Source of the DNA: Aquibium sp. ELW1220
Lineage (GTDB): Bacteria > Pseudomonadota > Alphaproteobacteria > Rhizobiales > Rhizobiaceae
Length of the DNA stretch: 64,000 nt
Assembly: GCF_030398385.1 (NCBI RefSeq)
Contig: NZ_JAOAOQ010000019.1
Location: forward strand, 1-64,000
Direction of reading: 5' to 3'
Positions within the stretch are counted from its first letter, which is position 1. Each line of letters opens with the position of its first letter. Positions 43,786-53,701 of the stretch are shown here, piece by piece. The notes under the pieces were generated by a model. That model was not told where the DNA came from. It ran no database searches and worked only from the letters and a program-made list of their open reading frames with translations. Position numbers and translations under genes: made by a program.

Positions 43786-44807
43786 CCGGGCAGGATCCGG
43801 ATACGGTCGGGCGCGATGCCGATGCGGGCCTCCGAACCCGGCTCCAGCATCACCGAGGCGGGTGCCAGCACGCTGATGGTCTGGCCGGCGAGATCGAGGA
43901 TGTAGCGGTGGCGCGATCCGAGATAAACTCGGGTGATCACCTTCGCGGCCAGGCCGCCTTCGGACAGGAAGTCGACGTTCTCCTGTCTGAGCGCGAGCGT
44001 GGCATTGCCGTCTGGCGCGCCGGACGCGATCGGAAGGGTCTGCCCGTCGGCGAGCGTTGCCAGGCCGCCCGCGATGCGCGCCGGCACCAGGTTGGCGGCG
44101 CCGAGGAAGGACGAGGCATAGGCGGTCGCGGGCGCGTCGTAGATTTCGCGCGGCGGCGCCTCCTGCTCGATCGCGCCGGCATTCATCAGCACCACCCGGT
44201 CCGACAGCGACAGCGCCTCGTCCTGGTCATGGGTGACGAAGAGCGTGGTCAGTCCGATCCGGCGATGGATCTCGATCAGTTCCACCTGCATTTCCTCGCG
44301 CAGGCGGGCGTCGAGATTGGACAGCGGCTCGTCGAGGAGCAGCACCTTGGGATTGGAGACGATGGCGCGAGCGAGCGCCACGCGCTGCTGCTGGCCACCG
44401 GACAGCTGGCGCGGCGCGCGGTCGGCCAGATGCGTGAGCTGTACCGTCTCGAGCGCGGCCTTCACCTTGGCATCCTGCTCCTCGCGCGTGCCGACACGGC
44501 GCATCCGGAGCGGAAAGCGCACGTTCTCCGCCACGCTCATGTGCGGCAGCAGCGCGTAGCTCTGGAACATCATCGCGATATCGCGCTTCTCCGGCGGCAG
44601 GTCGGTGACGTCGGCTCCGGCGATCTCGACCTTGCCCGTGCTGACCCCTTCCAGCCCGGCCACGATCCGCAGCAGGGTGGTCTTGCCGCATCCCGACGCG
44701 CCGAGCAGCGAGACGAATTCGCCGGAACGGATCGTCAGGTCGATGCCGCGCAGAACCTCGACCTTGCCGAAGGATTTAGTGATGTTGGTCAGCGTCAGGT
44801 CGGACAT
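43782..44807 (-). CDS. ABC transporter ATP-binding protein (polyamine/PotA type)
   Basis: 341 residues. Walker A GASGCGKTT, Q-loop in FQSYALLPHM, signature LSGGQQQRVALARAI, Walker B VLLLDEPLSNLDA and H-loop, followed by a TOBE-type C-terminal domain. It energises the binding-protein-dependent importer formed with the permeases and binding protein. Start codon immediately downstream of the permease stop. The C-terminus (GIAPDRIRILPG) ends inside the LysR start. Confidence 0.95.
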   Translation of the reverse strand: MSDLTLTNITKSFGKVEVLRGIDLTIRSGEFVSLLGASGCGKTTLLRIVAGLEGVSTGKVEIAGADVTDLPPEKRDIAMMFQSYALLPHMSVAENVRFPLRMRRVGTREEQDAKVKAALETVQLTHLADRAPRQLSGGQQQRVALARAIVSNPKVLLLDEPLSNLDARLREEMQVELIEIHRRIGLTTLFVTHDQDEALSLSDRVVLMNAGAIEQEAPPREIYDAPATAYASSFLGAANLVPARIAGGLATLADGQTLPIASGAPDGNATLALRQENVDFLSEGGLAAKVITRVYLGSRHRYILDLAGQTISVLAPASVMLEPGSEARIGIAPDRIRILPG

Positions 44808-45608
44808 TCAGCCACTCGCGAAACGGGTGAGGCCCAGCATGCGCTCGAGGATCAGCATGAGCGCGACCGTGATCAGGATCATCAGCGTCGAGACGGCCGC
44901 GACCGTCGGATCGGGCGAAAACTCGAGCTGGCCGTAGATCTGCACGGGCAGGGTGGTGAGGTTGGGATTGCGCAGGAAGAGCGACAGCACCGCCTCGTCG
45001 AACGAGATGTTGAAGGCGAAGAACGCCCCGGCCAGCAGGCCCGGGCGGCATTGCGGCAGGGTGACGAACCAGAGCCGCTTCAGGCGCGTGGCGCCCATGG
45101 TCCGGGCGGCTTCCTCCAGGAACGGATCGCGCTCGGCCAGCACGGCAAGCGTCGTGCGGATGACATAGGGGATCGCCACCACCGTATGCGCCAGCCAGAG
45201 CGCGTAGAAGGACGTGGCCCCGAACACGGCGCTCCACAGCATCAGGAGGCCGATGGCGAAGATGATCGAAGGCAGCACGAGCGGCGAGAGGAAGAAGGTC
45301 TCGACCGCTCCGCCCGATCGCCGGCCGCGCGAGAGACCGATCGCCGCCGCCCCGCCGAGCAGACTGGCCGAGACCGTGACCAGGACGGCGAGGTTCAGCG
45401 ACAGCCAGAACGCGCCGAGATAGGCGGGGGAACCCAGTGCGTTTTCGTACCAGCGGAACGTGAATCCCTGCGGCGGGAAGGCGACGAACTGGCTCTCGGA
45501 CACGGAGACGCCCATGACCACGACCAGCGGCGCCAGCATGAAGATCGCCGCCAGCAGGACGAAGACGAAAGCCGCGATCCGCAGCCAGCCGGGAACGGCC
45601 CTAACCAT
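44808..45608 (-). CDS. ABC transporter permease (PotC-like)
   Basis: 266 residues with about six membrane helices and the inner-membrane-protein coupling motif EEAARTMGATRLKRLWFVTLPQCRPGL. The ATG at 45608 overlaps the TAG of the first permease. Forms the membrane channel with the PotB-like subunit. Confidence 0.94.
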   Translation of the reverse strand: MVRAVPGWLRIAAFVFVLLAAIFMLAPLVVVMGVSVSESQFVAFPPQGFTFRWYENALGSPAYLGAFWLSLNLAVLVTVSASLLGGAAAIGLSRGRRSGGAVETFFLSPLVLPSIIFAIGLLMLWSAVFGATSFYALWLAHTVVAIPYVIRTTLAVLAERDPFLEEAARTMGATRLKRLWFVTLPQCRPGLLAGAFFAFNISFDEAVLSLFLRNPNLTTLPVQIYGQLEFSPDPTVAAVSTLMILITVALMLILERMLGLTRFASG

Positions 45609-46422
45609 GCGCGCGCCTCCCCAGCCTGAGGTAGGGGATCAGCAGAAGCGCGATGCCGGCAAACAGGATTACCGCCTGTGCCGCGGCGAAGTTCCAGTCC
45701 AGCGTCTGCGTGACGTTCTTGTAGATCGAACCCGCCAGCACCTCGATCCGCGGGCCTCCGAGCAGCGCCGGCGTGACGAAAGACGAGGCCGACAGCGTGA
45801 AGACGAGGATGGAGCCGGCTAGCAGGCCGGGCGCGGCGAGCGGCAGCACCACCCTGCGCATCGTCTGCAGGAAGGAGCAGCCCATGGTCCGCGCGGCTTC
45901 CTCGAGCCTGGGGTCGAGGCGGATGATGACGCCGAGCAGCGAGAGCACCATGAAGGGCAAGAGCACCTGCACCATGCCGAGGACGATGGCGGTTTCGGTG
46001 TGCATCAGCTGGAAACTGCGGCCGACGAGGCCGAAATCGCGCAGTGTCGATGCGATCAGTCCGCTGCGCGACAGGAGCACCATCCAGCCGAAGGTCCGCA
46101 CGACCACGGAGGTCATCAGCGGCAGGATCACCATGATCACCAGCCAGAGCCGGACGCGCGGGCCGCTGCGCGCCATGATGTAGGCCAGGGGAAAGCCAAT
46201 GGCCGCACAGATCGCGGTGATGAGGGCGGAGAGATAGACCGTCCGCCACAGGATCGATGGATAGAATGTGTCCTGAAAGAACCGCGCGAACTGGTCGACG
46301 GTGTGGCCGTCCGGCCCCTGCACCGAGAGCACGAGCATGCGTGCGATCGGAAAGATGAAGCCCACCACCAGCAGAGCCAGTCCGGGGAGCAGGAAGAGCC
46401 AGGTTTCGCGGCGGTCTGTCAT
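45601..46422 (-). CDS. ABC transporter permease (PotB-like)
   Basis: About 273 residues with six membrane helices and the EEAARTMGCSFLQTMRRVVLPLAAPGL coupling loop. ATG 46422 (MTDRRETWLFLLPGLALL) is preferred. An ATG three codons upstream is also in frame. A GC-rich hairpin lies between this gene and the binding-protein gene. Confidence 0.93.
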   Translation of the reverse strand: MTDRRETWLFLLPGLALLVVGFIFPIARMLVLSVQGPDGHTVDQFARFFQDTFYPSILWRTVYLSALITAICAAIGFPLAYIMARSGPRVRLWLVIMVILPLMTSVVVRTFGWMVLLSRSGLIASTLRDFGLVGRSFQLMHTETAIVLGMVQVLLPFMVLSLLGVIIRLDPRLEEAARTMGCSFLQTMRRVVLPLAAPGLLAGSILVFTLSASSFVTPALLGGPRIEVLAGSIYKNVTQTLDWNFAAAQAVILFAGIALLLIPYLRLGRRAHG

Positions 46423-46441
46423 GCGTTGCAATCGCGCTGGG

Positions 46442-46473
46442 ACCCCGACCCGCGCGAGGGCGCGGGCCGGGGT
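46442..46473 (-). promoter_or_regulatory. Intercistronic hairpin between binding-protein and permease genes
   Basis: ACCCCGACCCGCGC pairs with GCGCGGGCCGGGGT around a GAGG loop, 13 of 14 positions complementary. No U-run follows, so it is probably an mRNA-stabilising or partial-attenuation hairpin, as seen after periplasmic binding-protein genes, keeping binding protein in excess over permeases. Confidence 0.65.
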
Positions 46474-46480
46474 GCCTCGA

Positions 46481-47509
46481 TCAGCGGGCGATCGTCTTGG
46501 CGAAGGCCTCGGTCCATGCGGAGCGATTGGCCTCGATCACGCGGGGATCGAAGCGCATCAGGCCCTTGGTGGCGTCGGCACCGTAGACGACGTCGGCCGC
46601 GACCTCGTCCGACAGTTCGGTCTTGGCGTTGGTCGGCGTGTAGCGCAGCGCGTCCGAGAAGCAGGCCTGGGCCTCGGGGGAAAGCTCCCGGGCGATGAAC
46701 TCCGACGCCAGTTCGACATTGTCGCGTCCGGCGACGAGGTTCGCCGTGATGAAGCTCGCCGGCGTGCCTTCCTCGCCCTGGATGAACTTCACGTTCAGCC
46801 CTGCCTTCTTCAACGTGAAGGCGTAGTCCGAGGCATACGGCGCGATCCACGCGTCGTTCTGCGCGAATTCGGCCTGGATCTCGGGCGACTTCGACACGAC
46901 CACCGCGCCGGCGTCGAGCAGCTTGCTGACGGCGTCGAGGCCGGGCTGGATGTTCTCCAGCGTGCCGCCCGAAACCTGGTTGAGCATCAGCAGCCCGATC
47001 ATGCCGTAACCGTTGCTGATGTCGGTCAGCACCAGATGCTCGGCATATTCGGGCTTCATCAGGTCAGCCCATTTGGTCGGCTCGCTCGGCACCTTGTCGG
47101 ATGCGACGACCAGGCCGACGGCGGCGATCTGGTAGGCCGGTCCCTCACCCTTGGCGACACCCGCCTTGGCGAAGTCGTAGAGGTCGGCCAGCGCCGGGAC
47201 GAGATCCTCGGTGACCGGCACGAGCAGACCTTCGGACGCCGCGACGATCTCCTGCCCGCCCGAGAAGTGGATCACGTCGTACTGCGGCGCGTCCTTCTGG
47301 GCGCGCAGCTGCGCGAAGGCGTCGGCCGAATAGGCCGTCACGATGTTGACCTTCGCGCCGGTCTCGGCCGTGAACGGGTCGATGACGCATTTGCGGTGGG
47401 CCTCTTCATAGGCGCCGCCGAAGGAGTTGATGGTGATCTCCTGCGCCAGCGCCGGAGCGGCGAATGCGCAGAGCGAGGCTGCAATTGCGATACGAGCGGT
47501 GGCGGTCAT
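46481..47509 (-). CDS. ABC transporter periplasmic substrate-binding protein (polyamine/PotD type)
   Basis: 342 residues with a Sec signal peptide (MTATARIAIAASLCAFAAPALAQ) and the spermidine/putrescine-like binding fold: EITINSFGGAYEEA near the start, AYSADAFAQLRAQKD and the TSFITAN-like region (TPASFITANL). ATG 47509 follows a GGGAA ribosome-binding region. The 'polyamine' label is the transporter class and not a proven substrate. Confidence 0.93.
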   Translation of the reverse strand: MTATARIAIAASLCAFAAPALAQEITINSFGGAYEEAHRKCVIDPFTAETGAKVNIVTAYSADAFAQLRAQKDAPQYDVIHFSGGQEIVAASEGLLVPVTEDLVPALADLYDFAKAGVAKGEGPAYQIAAVGLVVASDKVPSEPTKWADLMKPEYAEHLVLTDISNGYGMIGLLMLNQVSGGTLENIQPGLDAVSKLLDAGAVVVSKSPEIQAEFAQNDAWIAPYASDYAFTLKKAGLNVKFIQGEEGTPASFITANLVAGRDNVELASEFIARELSPEAQACFSDALRYTPTNAKTELSDEVAADVVYGADATKGLMRFDPRVIEANRSAWTEAFAKTIAR

Positions 47510-47589
47510 CACGGTTCCCTTGTTCTCTTTTTCGATGAACTGACTCTTGCGTCTGAATGCCTGCGGGCGGCGCGGTGCGCGCCGGCCGC

Positions 47590-48066
47590 CTATTTCACCC
47601 GGCCCAGTTCGACCATGCGCTCGCCCTTGCGGCGGATCACACGGCACTGCTCCACGACGGCGTCGAAATTCTCGGTGACCTTGCCCCAGAAGTTCGGTGC
47701 GGTCCATCCGGTCGGGCCAGCGGTGCGGGCGCCCTCGCCGTAGACGAGACCGATTTCCCAGAATTCGTCCGGATCCATCTTGAAGTAGTTCTTCGGCTGG
47801 TAAAACCACAGCAGTTCGCCCGGCGCGGGGAAGCTGGTGATGTTTTCCGGTCCGAGCGACCTTGGGTCGAAGGTCTGTGCGCTCTCGGGAAGACCCATCA
47901 TGATCTCCGGTCCGGTGAAGGAGGCGTGCAGCGCTGGCCACTGGATCGGCTGATGCAGCGCGCCCCAGATGGCGTCGCAGGTCTTCGGCGCCACATCCTC
48001 ATAAAGAGAGATGATGCCGGTAACGTCGGCTTCGAGAAACTTGATGTAGAGCTTGCGCTCGGACAT
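47590..48066 (-). CDS. DUF3830 family (cyclophilin-like fold) protein
   Basis: 158 residues, no signal peptide. The family features are DVAPKTCDAIWGALHQPI, HASFTGPEIM, PENITSFPAPGELLWFYQPK and the FWEIGLVYGEG segment. DUF3830 proteins have a cyclophilin-like fold and often sit beside polyamine-type ABC importers. Role unknown. Transcribed ahead of the binding-protein gene on the same strand. Confidence 0.88.
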   Translation of the reverse strand: MSERKLYIKFLEADVTGIISLYEDVAPKTCDAIWGALHQPIQWPALHASFTGPEIMMGLPESAQTFDPRSLGPENITSFPAPGELLWFYQPKNYFKMDPDEFWEIGLVYGEGARTAGPTGWTAPNFWGKVTENFDAVVEQCRVIRRKGERMVELGRVK

Positions 48067-48352
48067 GGGTCCTTACTCCCTATTGATAGCCAAAGTGGAG
48101 CAGAAAACGGGGGACTGGTCCAATTCAATCGCAAGATCGGCTCGATCACGAGAATTTATCACGCCGACTTGCGCGCGTCGCCATCAGCAGTTGCAGAACC
48201 GGCGTTTCCGGCCGAAGAAGACGCTGCTTTCGCTTCTTCCCTTGCGCGAGGCTCCGGCTTTCGGCCACACTGCGCCTCACGGCCCGCGGCCTCGTCCGCC
48301 TGACGGCGGTTCCGCCGGGGCCGGCCGCATGCCTCGACGGGATGGCGCTTCC

Positions 48353-51085
48353 ATGATCGGCACGAAGATGCATCCGCCCCATCTGCGCGCCGCGCTGATC
48401 GAGCGGTCGCGTCTCCTGCGCATGCTCGGCCAGGCTTCCGAAGGCAAGCTGACCATCGTCTCCTCGCCGGCTGGCTTCGGAAAGTCGACGCTGCTTGCGC
48501 AATGGGCGCAATCGGTCGCCGGCGGCCGCGTCGCCTGGCTGTCGATCGACCGGCTCGACAACGATCTGGCGCGCTTCCTGAAGTACCTGGCGGGAACGCT
48601 GCACCGCGTCGACCCGGAGATCGCGGAGAATGCCGGCTCGCTGATCGATTCCAGCCCGGTGACGCCGGTCGACTCCCTCCTGACCAGCATCATCAACGAC
48701 CTCTCCCGCGCCACCGTCCCGATCTACCTCGTGCTCGACGACGCGCACCTGATCGTGTCGCAGGAGATCGCGGCGTTCCTGAACGCGCTCGTCGCCTATG
48801 CGCCGCCGGCGCTTCACGTCGTGCTGGCCACCCGCGGCGACCTGCCGATCGAGCTCGCCGGCATGAAGATGAAGGGGCAGGTGGTCAGCCTCGGCGACGG
48901 CGACCTGCGCTTCTCGCTGGAGGAGAGCGAGGACTACCTGCTCAATGTCTGCGGGCTCGACCTGCCGATCCCGGCCATCGTGTCGCTGCACCGCAAGACG
49001 GAGGGGTGGCCGGCCGGCCTGCAACTCGCCGCGCTGGCGCTGGCGCATGAAGCATCTCCGGAAGCCTTCATCGCCGAGTTCTCCGGCAGCCAGCGCGACG
49101 TGGCGACATTCCTCGCCCACGACGTGCTGGCCCGGCAGAAGCCGGAAATTCAGGAGTTCCTGCTGCGGACGTCTGTGCTCGACCGCTTCTGCCTGGGCCT
49201 GACCCAGGCGCTCTGCCCCGACATCGACTGCGCTGCCGCGCTGGAGACGGTCGAGCGGTCGAACCTGTTCCTGATCGCGCTCGACAATTCCGGCCACTGG
49301 TTCCGCTACCATCATCTGTTCAGCGAATTCCTGCGCAACAAGCTCGACACGCGCGCGGCGGGCGAGCGCGCGGGGCTGCATGCCGCCGCCGCGTCCTGGC
49401 TTGCTGCCCACGACCACGTCTCGGACGCGGTCGGCCACGCGCTCATGGCCGGCGACACGGATTTCGCGGCCAGGCTGGTCGAGACCTGCGCCATGCCGCT
49501 GATCATGCAGGGCCACATTCCCCGCCTGACGGAATGGCTGAACCAGCTTCCGGAGGATGTCGTCGCACGGCGGCCGCGCCTGCTGCTCGCCCGCGTCTGG
49601 GCGCAGTTCCATATGAGCCGCCCGCGCCAGGCCGTGCGCATTCTCAAGCAGGCCAAGGACCTGATCGAGCGGCTGGCGGACGAGGGGCAACTCGGACCGG
49701 CCGCCGCCCGGTCGCTCAAGGCGGAACTGCGCACGCTGACGGCCGGCGTCATCAGTGCCAGCGACCGCTCGCGCTCGGCGACGCGCGCAGCGGCACGCTG
49801 GCTGCCGGACTTCCCGGAAGACGAGCCCTTCGCCCGCGGGACGCTGGCGAACATCGCCGCTTTCTCGCAGTATTCGCTGGGCGACCTTGATGCCTCGCGC
49901 CTGTTGAGCCTCAAGGCGCGCGACTACCACGCCATGTCCGACTCGGTGTTCGGCATCGTCTATTCCGACCTGCTGCTCGGCCTGGTCGAGATCGCGGCCG
50001 GCGACCTGCGCTGCGCCCACGAGCATCTGGAACGCGCCTGCCGCCTGGCGCGCGAGCGGCTCGGGTCCGGCTCCTACGCCGAAGCCATGTCCGCGATCTT
50101 CCTCGTCGAACTCGCCTATGAATGGAACGATCTCCAGGGCGCCGAACGCATCCTGCACCAGCATCGCCAGCTGATCGAAGAGTGCGGACTGGTGGTCCAT
50201 GAGATGGCCTGCAAGCTTCATCTCGCGCGGCTTGCTGCGGCGCGCGGACGGCACGAGGATGCGCTGATCCACCTGGAGGCGGCCGAACGGCTGGGCATCG
50301 AGAAGCGGTACCGGCGGCTGACGGCGAGTGCGCTGAACGAGCGTGTCCGCATGCTGCTGGCGCTGGGCGACGTTCGCGCCGCGCGGCTTGCCCTGCGGTC
50401 GCGCGGCATCGAAGTGTCGTCGGAGGCGCTCTCGGGACCGATACATCCCATGGAGGAGAATCTGCGCATCGGTGCTGCGCGGCTGCTGATCGCCGAAGAT
50501 CGTCCGAAGGAGGCGGTGGCGCTGCTGGAGCGCATTGCGGCGCGGATGAGGAGCGACGGCCGGATGCGCGGCTTCATGCAGGTGCGCGCGCTGGTGGCGG
50601 TCGCCGCGCGTCGGGCCGGCGAGCCGCTGCTGGCGCTCGCAGCCGCGGTCGACACCGTGACGCTGGCGCAGCAGCAGCAGGCGGTGCGCTCGCTGGTCGA
50701 CGAGGGCGCGCCGTTGCTGCAGGTGCTCGATTTCGCCCGTACCCGCATCCCCGCCTGGTCGGGCACGTCGGAAACCGCCGTCTTCGTCGAGACCCTGTTC
50801 CGCGCCTTTGGCCGCTGCGGCATCGACCGGCCTCTCACCGGCGCGATGAACCCGCGGCCGGGGCGCGACCTGCTGAGCCGCAAGGAGACCGAGGTGGCGA
50901 CGCTGCTGATGTGCGCCTACACCAACCGTCAGCTGGCGCAGACCCTGTCGATGGCACCGGACACGGTGAAGTGGCACCTGAAGAACATTTTCGGCAAGCT
51001 CGGCGTGTCGAGCCGCACCGAGGCGGTGCTGCGGCTCCGCGAGATCGGCGTGGAAGGCGCGCCGATGCATCATCTGGTCGGATAG
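48353..51085 (+). CDS. MalT-like LuxR family ATP-dependent regulator (LAL type)
   Basis: About 910 residues. An N-terminal STAND ATPase (Walker A SSPAGFGKSTLL, Walker B YLVLDDAHLI), a long helical TPR-like sensor region, and a C-terminal LuxR HTH (LSRKETEVATLLMCAYTNRQLAQTLSMAPDTVKWHLKNIFGKL; final 60 residues). These large regulators bind a small ligand and activate catabolic operons. Start ATG 48353 or 48329. It sits just upstream of the deacetylase and ABC-importer genes on the same strand and may regulate them. Confidence 0.93.
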   Translation: MIGTKMHPPHLRAALIERSRLLRMLGQASEGKLTIVSSPAGFGKSTLLAQWAQSVAGGRVAWLSIDRLDNDLARFLKYLAGTLHRVDPEIAENAGSLIDSSPVTPVDSLLTSIINDLSRATVPIYLVLDDAHLIVSQEIAAFLNALVAYAPPALHVVLATRGDLPIELAGMKMKGQVVSLGDGDLRFSLEESEDYLLNVCGLDLPIPAIVSLHRKTEGWPAGLQLAALALAHEASPEAFIAEFSGSQRDVATFLAHDVLARQKPEIQEFLLRTSVLDRFCLGLTQALCPDIDCAAALETVERSNLFLIALDNSGHWFRYHHLFSEFLRNKLDTRAAGERAGLHAAAASWLAAHDHVSDAVGHALMAGDTDFAARLVETCAMPLIMQGHIPRLTEWLNQLPEDVVARRPRLLLARVWAQFHMSRPRQAVRILKQAKDLIERLADEGQLGPAAARSLKAELRTLTAGVISASDRSRSATRAAARWLPDFPEDEPFARGTLANIAAFSQYSLGDLDASRLLSLKARDYHAMSDSVFGIVYSDLLLGLVEIAAGDLRCAHEHLERACRLARERLGSGSYAEAMSAIFLVELAYEWNDLQGAERILHQHRQLIEECGLVVHEMACKLHLARLAAARGRHEDALIHLEAAERLGIEKRYRRLTASALNERVRMLLALGDVRAARLALRSRGIEVSSEALSGPIHPMEENLRIGAARLLIAEDRPKEAVALLERIAARMRSDGRMRGFMQVRALVAVAARRAGEPLLALAAAVDTVTLAQQQQAVRSLVDEGAPLLQVLDFARTRIPAWSGTSETAVFVETLFRAFGRCGIDRPLTGAMNPRPGRDLLSRKETEVATLLMCAYTNRQLAQTLSMAPDTVKWHLKNIFGKLGVSSRTEAVLRLREIGVEGAPMHHLVG

Positions 51086-51205
51086 GCGTCAACACCACCC
51101 GGATGGGTGGGGTGAAAAAGGCTACCCGTTACCCGAAGGTGGCGGGACAGCTGCGGTCGGCTGCGCGAACATCCCCGACATGACGGCAATCAGGCGTGAG
51201 GCGTG

Positions 51206-52306
51206 ATGACGACGGGCTTCGTCTTCCATGAACTCTATCTGTGGCACAACACCTGGAACTGGAACCAGGTGTTTCCGCCCGGCCTGACCATCCAGCCGGG
51301 CACCCACGCCGAGAACCCCGAGACCAAGCGGCGCCTGCGCAACCTCATGGAGGTGAGCGGCATCCTCGACCATCTCGTGCCGATCAAGCCGCGGCCGGCG
51401 ACCGTCGAAGAGCTCCTGCGCGTCCACACCCCCGGGCACGTGGCGAAGATCAGGGAGATCAGCGACCGTGGCTATGGCGACGCCAGCGTGCTGACGCCGC
51501 TCGGCGCCGGCAGCTACGAGATCGCCCTGCTCGCGGCCGGCGGCGCCATCGAGGCGGTCGCAGCCGTGATGGCCGGCACGGTCGACAATGCCTATGCACT
51601 CGTTCGGCCGCCCGGGCACCACGCGACGGCCGATGTCGGCATGGGCTTTTGCCTGTTCTCCAACGCTGCCGTCGCCATTCGCCATGCCCAGCAGGCGCTC
51701 GGCGTCGGCCGGGTCGCCACCGTCGACTGGGACGTCCACCACGGCAACGGCACCCAGTCGATCTTCTACGACGACCCGAGCGTGCTGACGATCTCGCTGC
51801 ACCAGGACAATCTCTTCCCTGCCGCGTCCGGCGCGGTCGAGGAGAATGGGACGGGTCCGGGCGAGGGCTACAACATCAACGTGCCGCTGCCGCCGGGCTC
51901 CGGCCCAGGCGCCTATGTCGAGGCCTTCGAGAAGGTGGTGCTGCCGGCGCTGCACCGCTTCAGGCCGGAACTGATCGTGGTGCCGTCCGGCTTCGACGGC
52001 TCCGGCGTCGATCCGATGGGCCGCATGATGGTCAACTCGTCGGGCTACCGCGCGATGACCAAGATGCTGCTCGGCGCCGCGAAGGACCTCACCGGCGGCA
52101 GGATCGTGATGACGCACGAGGGCGGCTATTCCGAGATGTACGTGCCCTACTGCGGCCTCGCGGTGATCGAGGAGATGTGCGGCCACTATACCGCCATACC
52201 CGATCCGTGGGACCGGCTCATGCAGCAATGGGGCGGCATGGACGTCCAGCCCCACCAGACCGCGGTCATCGACCGCTCCGCCAGACTCGTCCAGAACATT
52301 CGCTAG
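51206..52306 (+). CDS. Class II histone-deacetylase-like amidohydrolase
   Basis: 366 residues, arginase/deacetylase fold. Motifs: RPPGHHATADVGMGFCLFSN, zinc ligands in VDWDVHHGNGT (Asp and His), the third ligand Asp in SGFDGSGVDPMG, and the catalytic EGGY near the C-terminus. Bacterial members remove acetyl groups from acetylpolyamines or other amides. ATG 51206 with GAGG upstream is preferred over GTG 51203. Next to an ABC importer whose cargo it may process. Confidence 0.93.
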   Translation: MTTGFVFHELYLWHNTWNWNQVFPPGLTIQPGTHAENPETKRRLRNLMEVSGILDHLVPIKPRPATVEELLRVHTPGHVAKIREISDRGYGDASVLTPLGAGSYEIALLAAGGAIEAVAAVMAGTVDNAYALVRPPGHHATADVGMGFCLFSNAAVAIRHAQQALGVGRVATVDWDVHHGNGTQSIFYDDPSVLTISLHQDNLFPAASGAVEENGTGPGEGYNINVPLPPGSGPGAYVEAFEKVVLPALHRFRPELIVVPSGFDGSGVDPMGRMMVNSSGYRAMTKMLLGAAKDLTGGRIVMTHEGGYSEMYVPYCGLAVIEEMCGHYTAIPDPWDRLMQQWGGMDVQPHQTAVIDRSARLVQNIR

Positions 52307-52330
52307 CCATAATCAACAAGGGGAACAGCA

Positions 52331-53680
52331 ATGGATCGTGACCAGAAACTGCAGAAGCCGAACGTCATCGCCGGAACCCGGCGCAACTTCCTCATCAAGG
52401 GCGGCCTGACGAGCGCGGCCGCGCTCACAGGCATGCCGGCCATGCTTCTGTCGATGAACGGCGAGGCCCGCGCCCAGGGCGAGCCGATCCCGGTCGGCCA
52501 GTGCGGCCCGACGACCGATTTCGCCGCGCCTGACGGCATCGAGTTCAAGAACGGCCTGATGCTCGCCTGCGAGGAGATCAACGCGCTTGGCGGCATCCTC
52601 GGCCGTCCGCTCGAGCCTTCGTTCGAGGACACCGCCCAGATGGGCGATGCCACCAACGTTCAGGCCGCCCAGCGCCTGGTCGACCGCTACGGCGCGCATG
52701 CCATCATCAACGGCTACAACATCGGCTCCGGCGCCGCGATCCAGGAAGTCGCCGCCGATGCCGGCATCGTCTACGTGCACTACGACACAACCATCGGCCA
52801 CAACGACCTCGTGAAGTCCAACCCCGACCGCTACTGGGGCTCCTTCCAGGGCGATCCGGCCGAGTACTGGTACGGCCCCGGCTTCCTGAAGTTCCTGCAG
52901 GACCTCGAGACCAACAAGGAATGGACGCGGCCCAACAACAAGATGGCGGTGATCCTGTCGGCCGGCGTCTACGCCTCCAACATCGCCAATGCCGTCAAGG
53001 AGCAGGCCGCCGCGTATGGCTGGGAGATCAGCCTGTTCGAGACGGTGAGCGTGCCGGCCTCGGAATGGGGGCCGACGCTGGCGAAGATCCGCCAGGACCC
53101 GCCGGCGGTCATCTGCATCACCCACTTCCTGCCTGCCGACCTCGGCCAGTTCTGCGTCCAGTTCGCGCCGAATCCGACGCCGAGCCTGATCTACATGCAG
53201 TACGGCCCGTCGATCCCGGCCTTCCGCGACATCGCCAAGGAAGCCGCCAACGGCATCATCTACGCTACGCTCGTCGGCGCGCTGCAGGACGAGATCGGCA
53301 CCGCCTTCGAGACGCGCTACAAGGCGCGGTTCGGCGAGAATGCCGGGCACAACTCCGGCGCCCAGCCCTATGACGGCGCCTATGTCTGGGCGACAGCGGC
53401 GGCGCTCGCCGGCGGCACCGGCGAGCCGGGCGAGTTCGACCAGAACCGCAAGGTCGCAGCCCGGATGAGTTCTATGATCTGGCGCGGCGTGACGGGCACC
53501 ACCCGCTTCAAGCCACTGGAGAACGCAGCCTACACCTATCCGACCGAGACCAACGATTCCTCGCTCGGCATGCCGCACCAGTTCCTGCAGATCCACGACT
53601 ACACCAAGGGTCCGGGGCTGATCGCGCCCTTCCCATACGGCGCCACCAAGTTCATGATGCCGCCCTGGATCAAGGCCTGA
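52331..53680 (+). CDS. Branched-chain-amino-acid/amide-type ABC substrate-binding protein, Tat-exported
   Basis: 449 residues. The N-terminus GTRRNFLIKGGLTSAAALTGM is a twin-arginine signal, unusual for this class. Peripla_BP_5/6 fold with INALGGILGRPLEPSFED, GYNIGSGAAIQEVAADAGIVYV and NSGAQPYDGAYVW. The fold overlaps with UrtA/AmiC-type binding proteins, so urea or amide cargo is possible. Followed by two ATPases and two permeases. Confidence 0.92.
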   Translation: MDRDQKLQKPNVIAGTRRNFLIKGGLTSAAALTGMPAMLLSMNGEARAQGEPIPVGQCGPTTDFAAPDGIEFKNGLMLACEEINALGGILGRPLEPSFEDTAQMGDATNVQAAQRLVDRYGAHAIINGYNIGSGAAIQEVAADAGIVYVHYDTTIGHNDLVKSNPDRYWGSFQGDPAEYWYGPGFLKFLQDLETNKEWTRPNNKMAVILSAGVYASNIANAVKEQAAAYGWEISLFETVSVPASEWGPTLAKIRQDPPAVICITHFLPADLGQFCVQFAPNPTPSLIYMQYGPSIPAFRDIAKEAANGIIYATLVGALQDEIGTAFETRYKARFGENAGHNSGAQPYDGAYVWATAAALAGGTGEPGEFDQNRKVAARMSSMIWRGVTGTTRFKPLENAAYTYPTETNDSSLGMPHQFLQIHDYTKGPGLIAPFPYGATKFMMPPWIKA

Positions 53681-53701
53681 CGGCAAGGGGGACGCCGAGC
53701 G

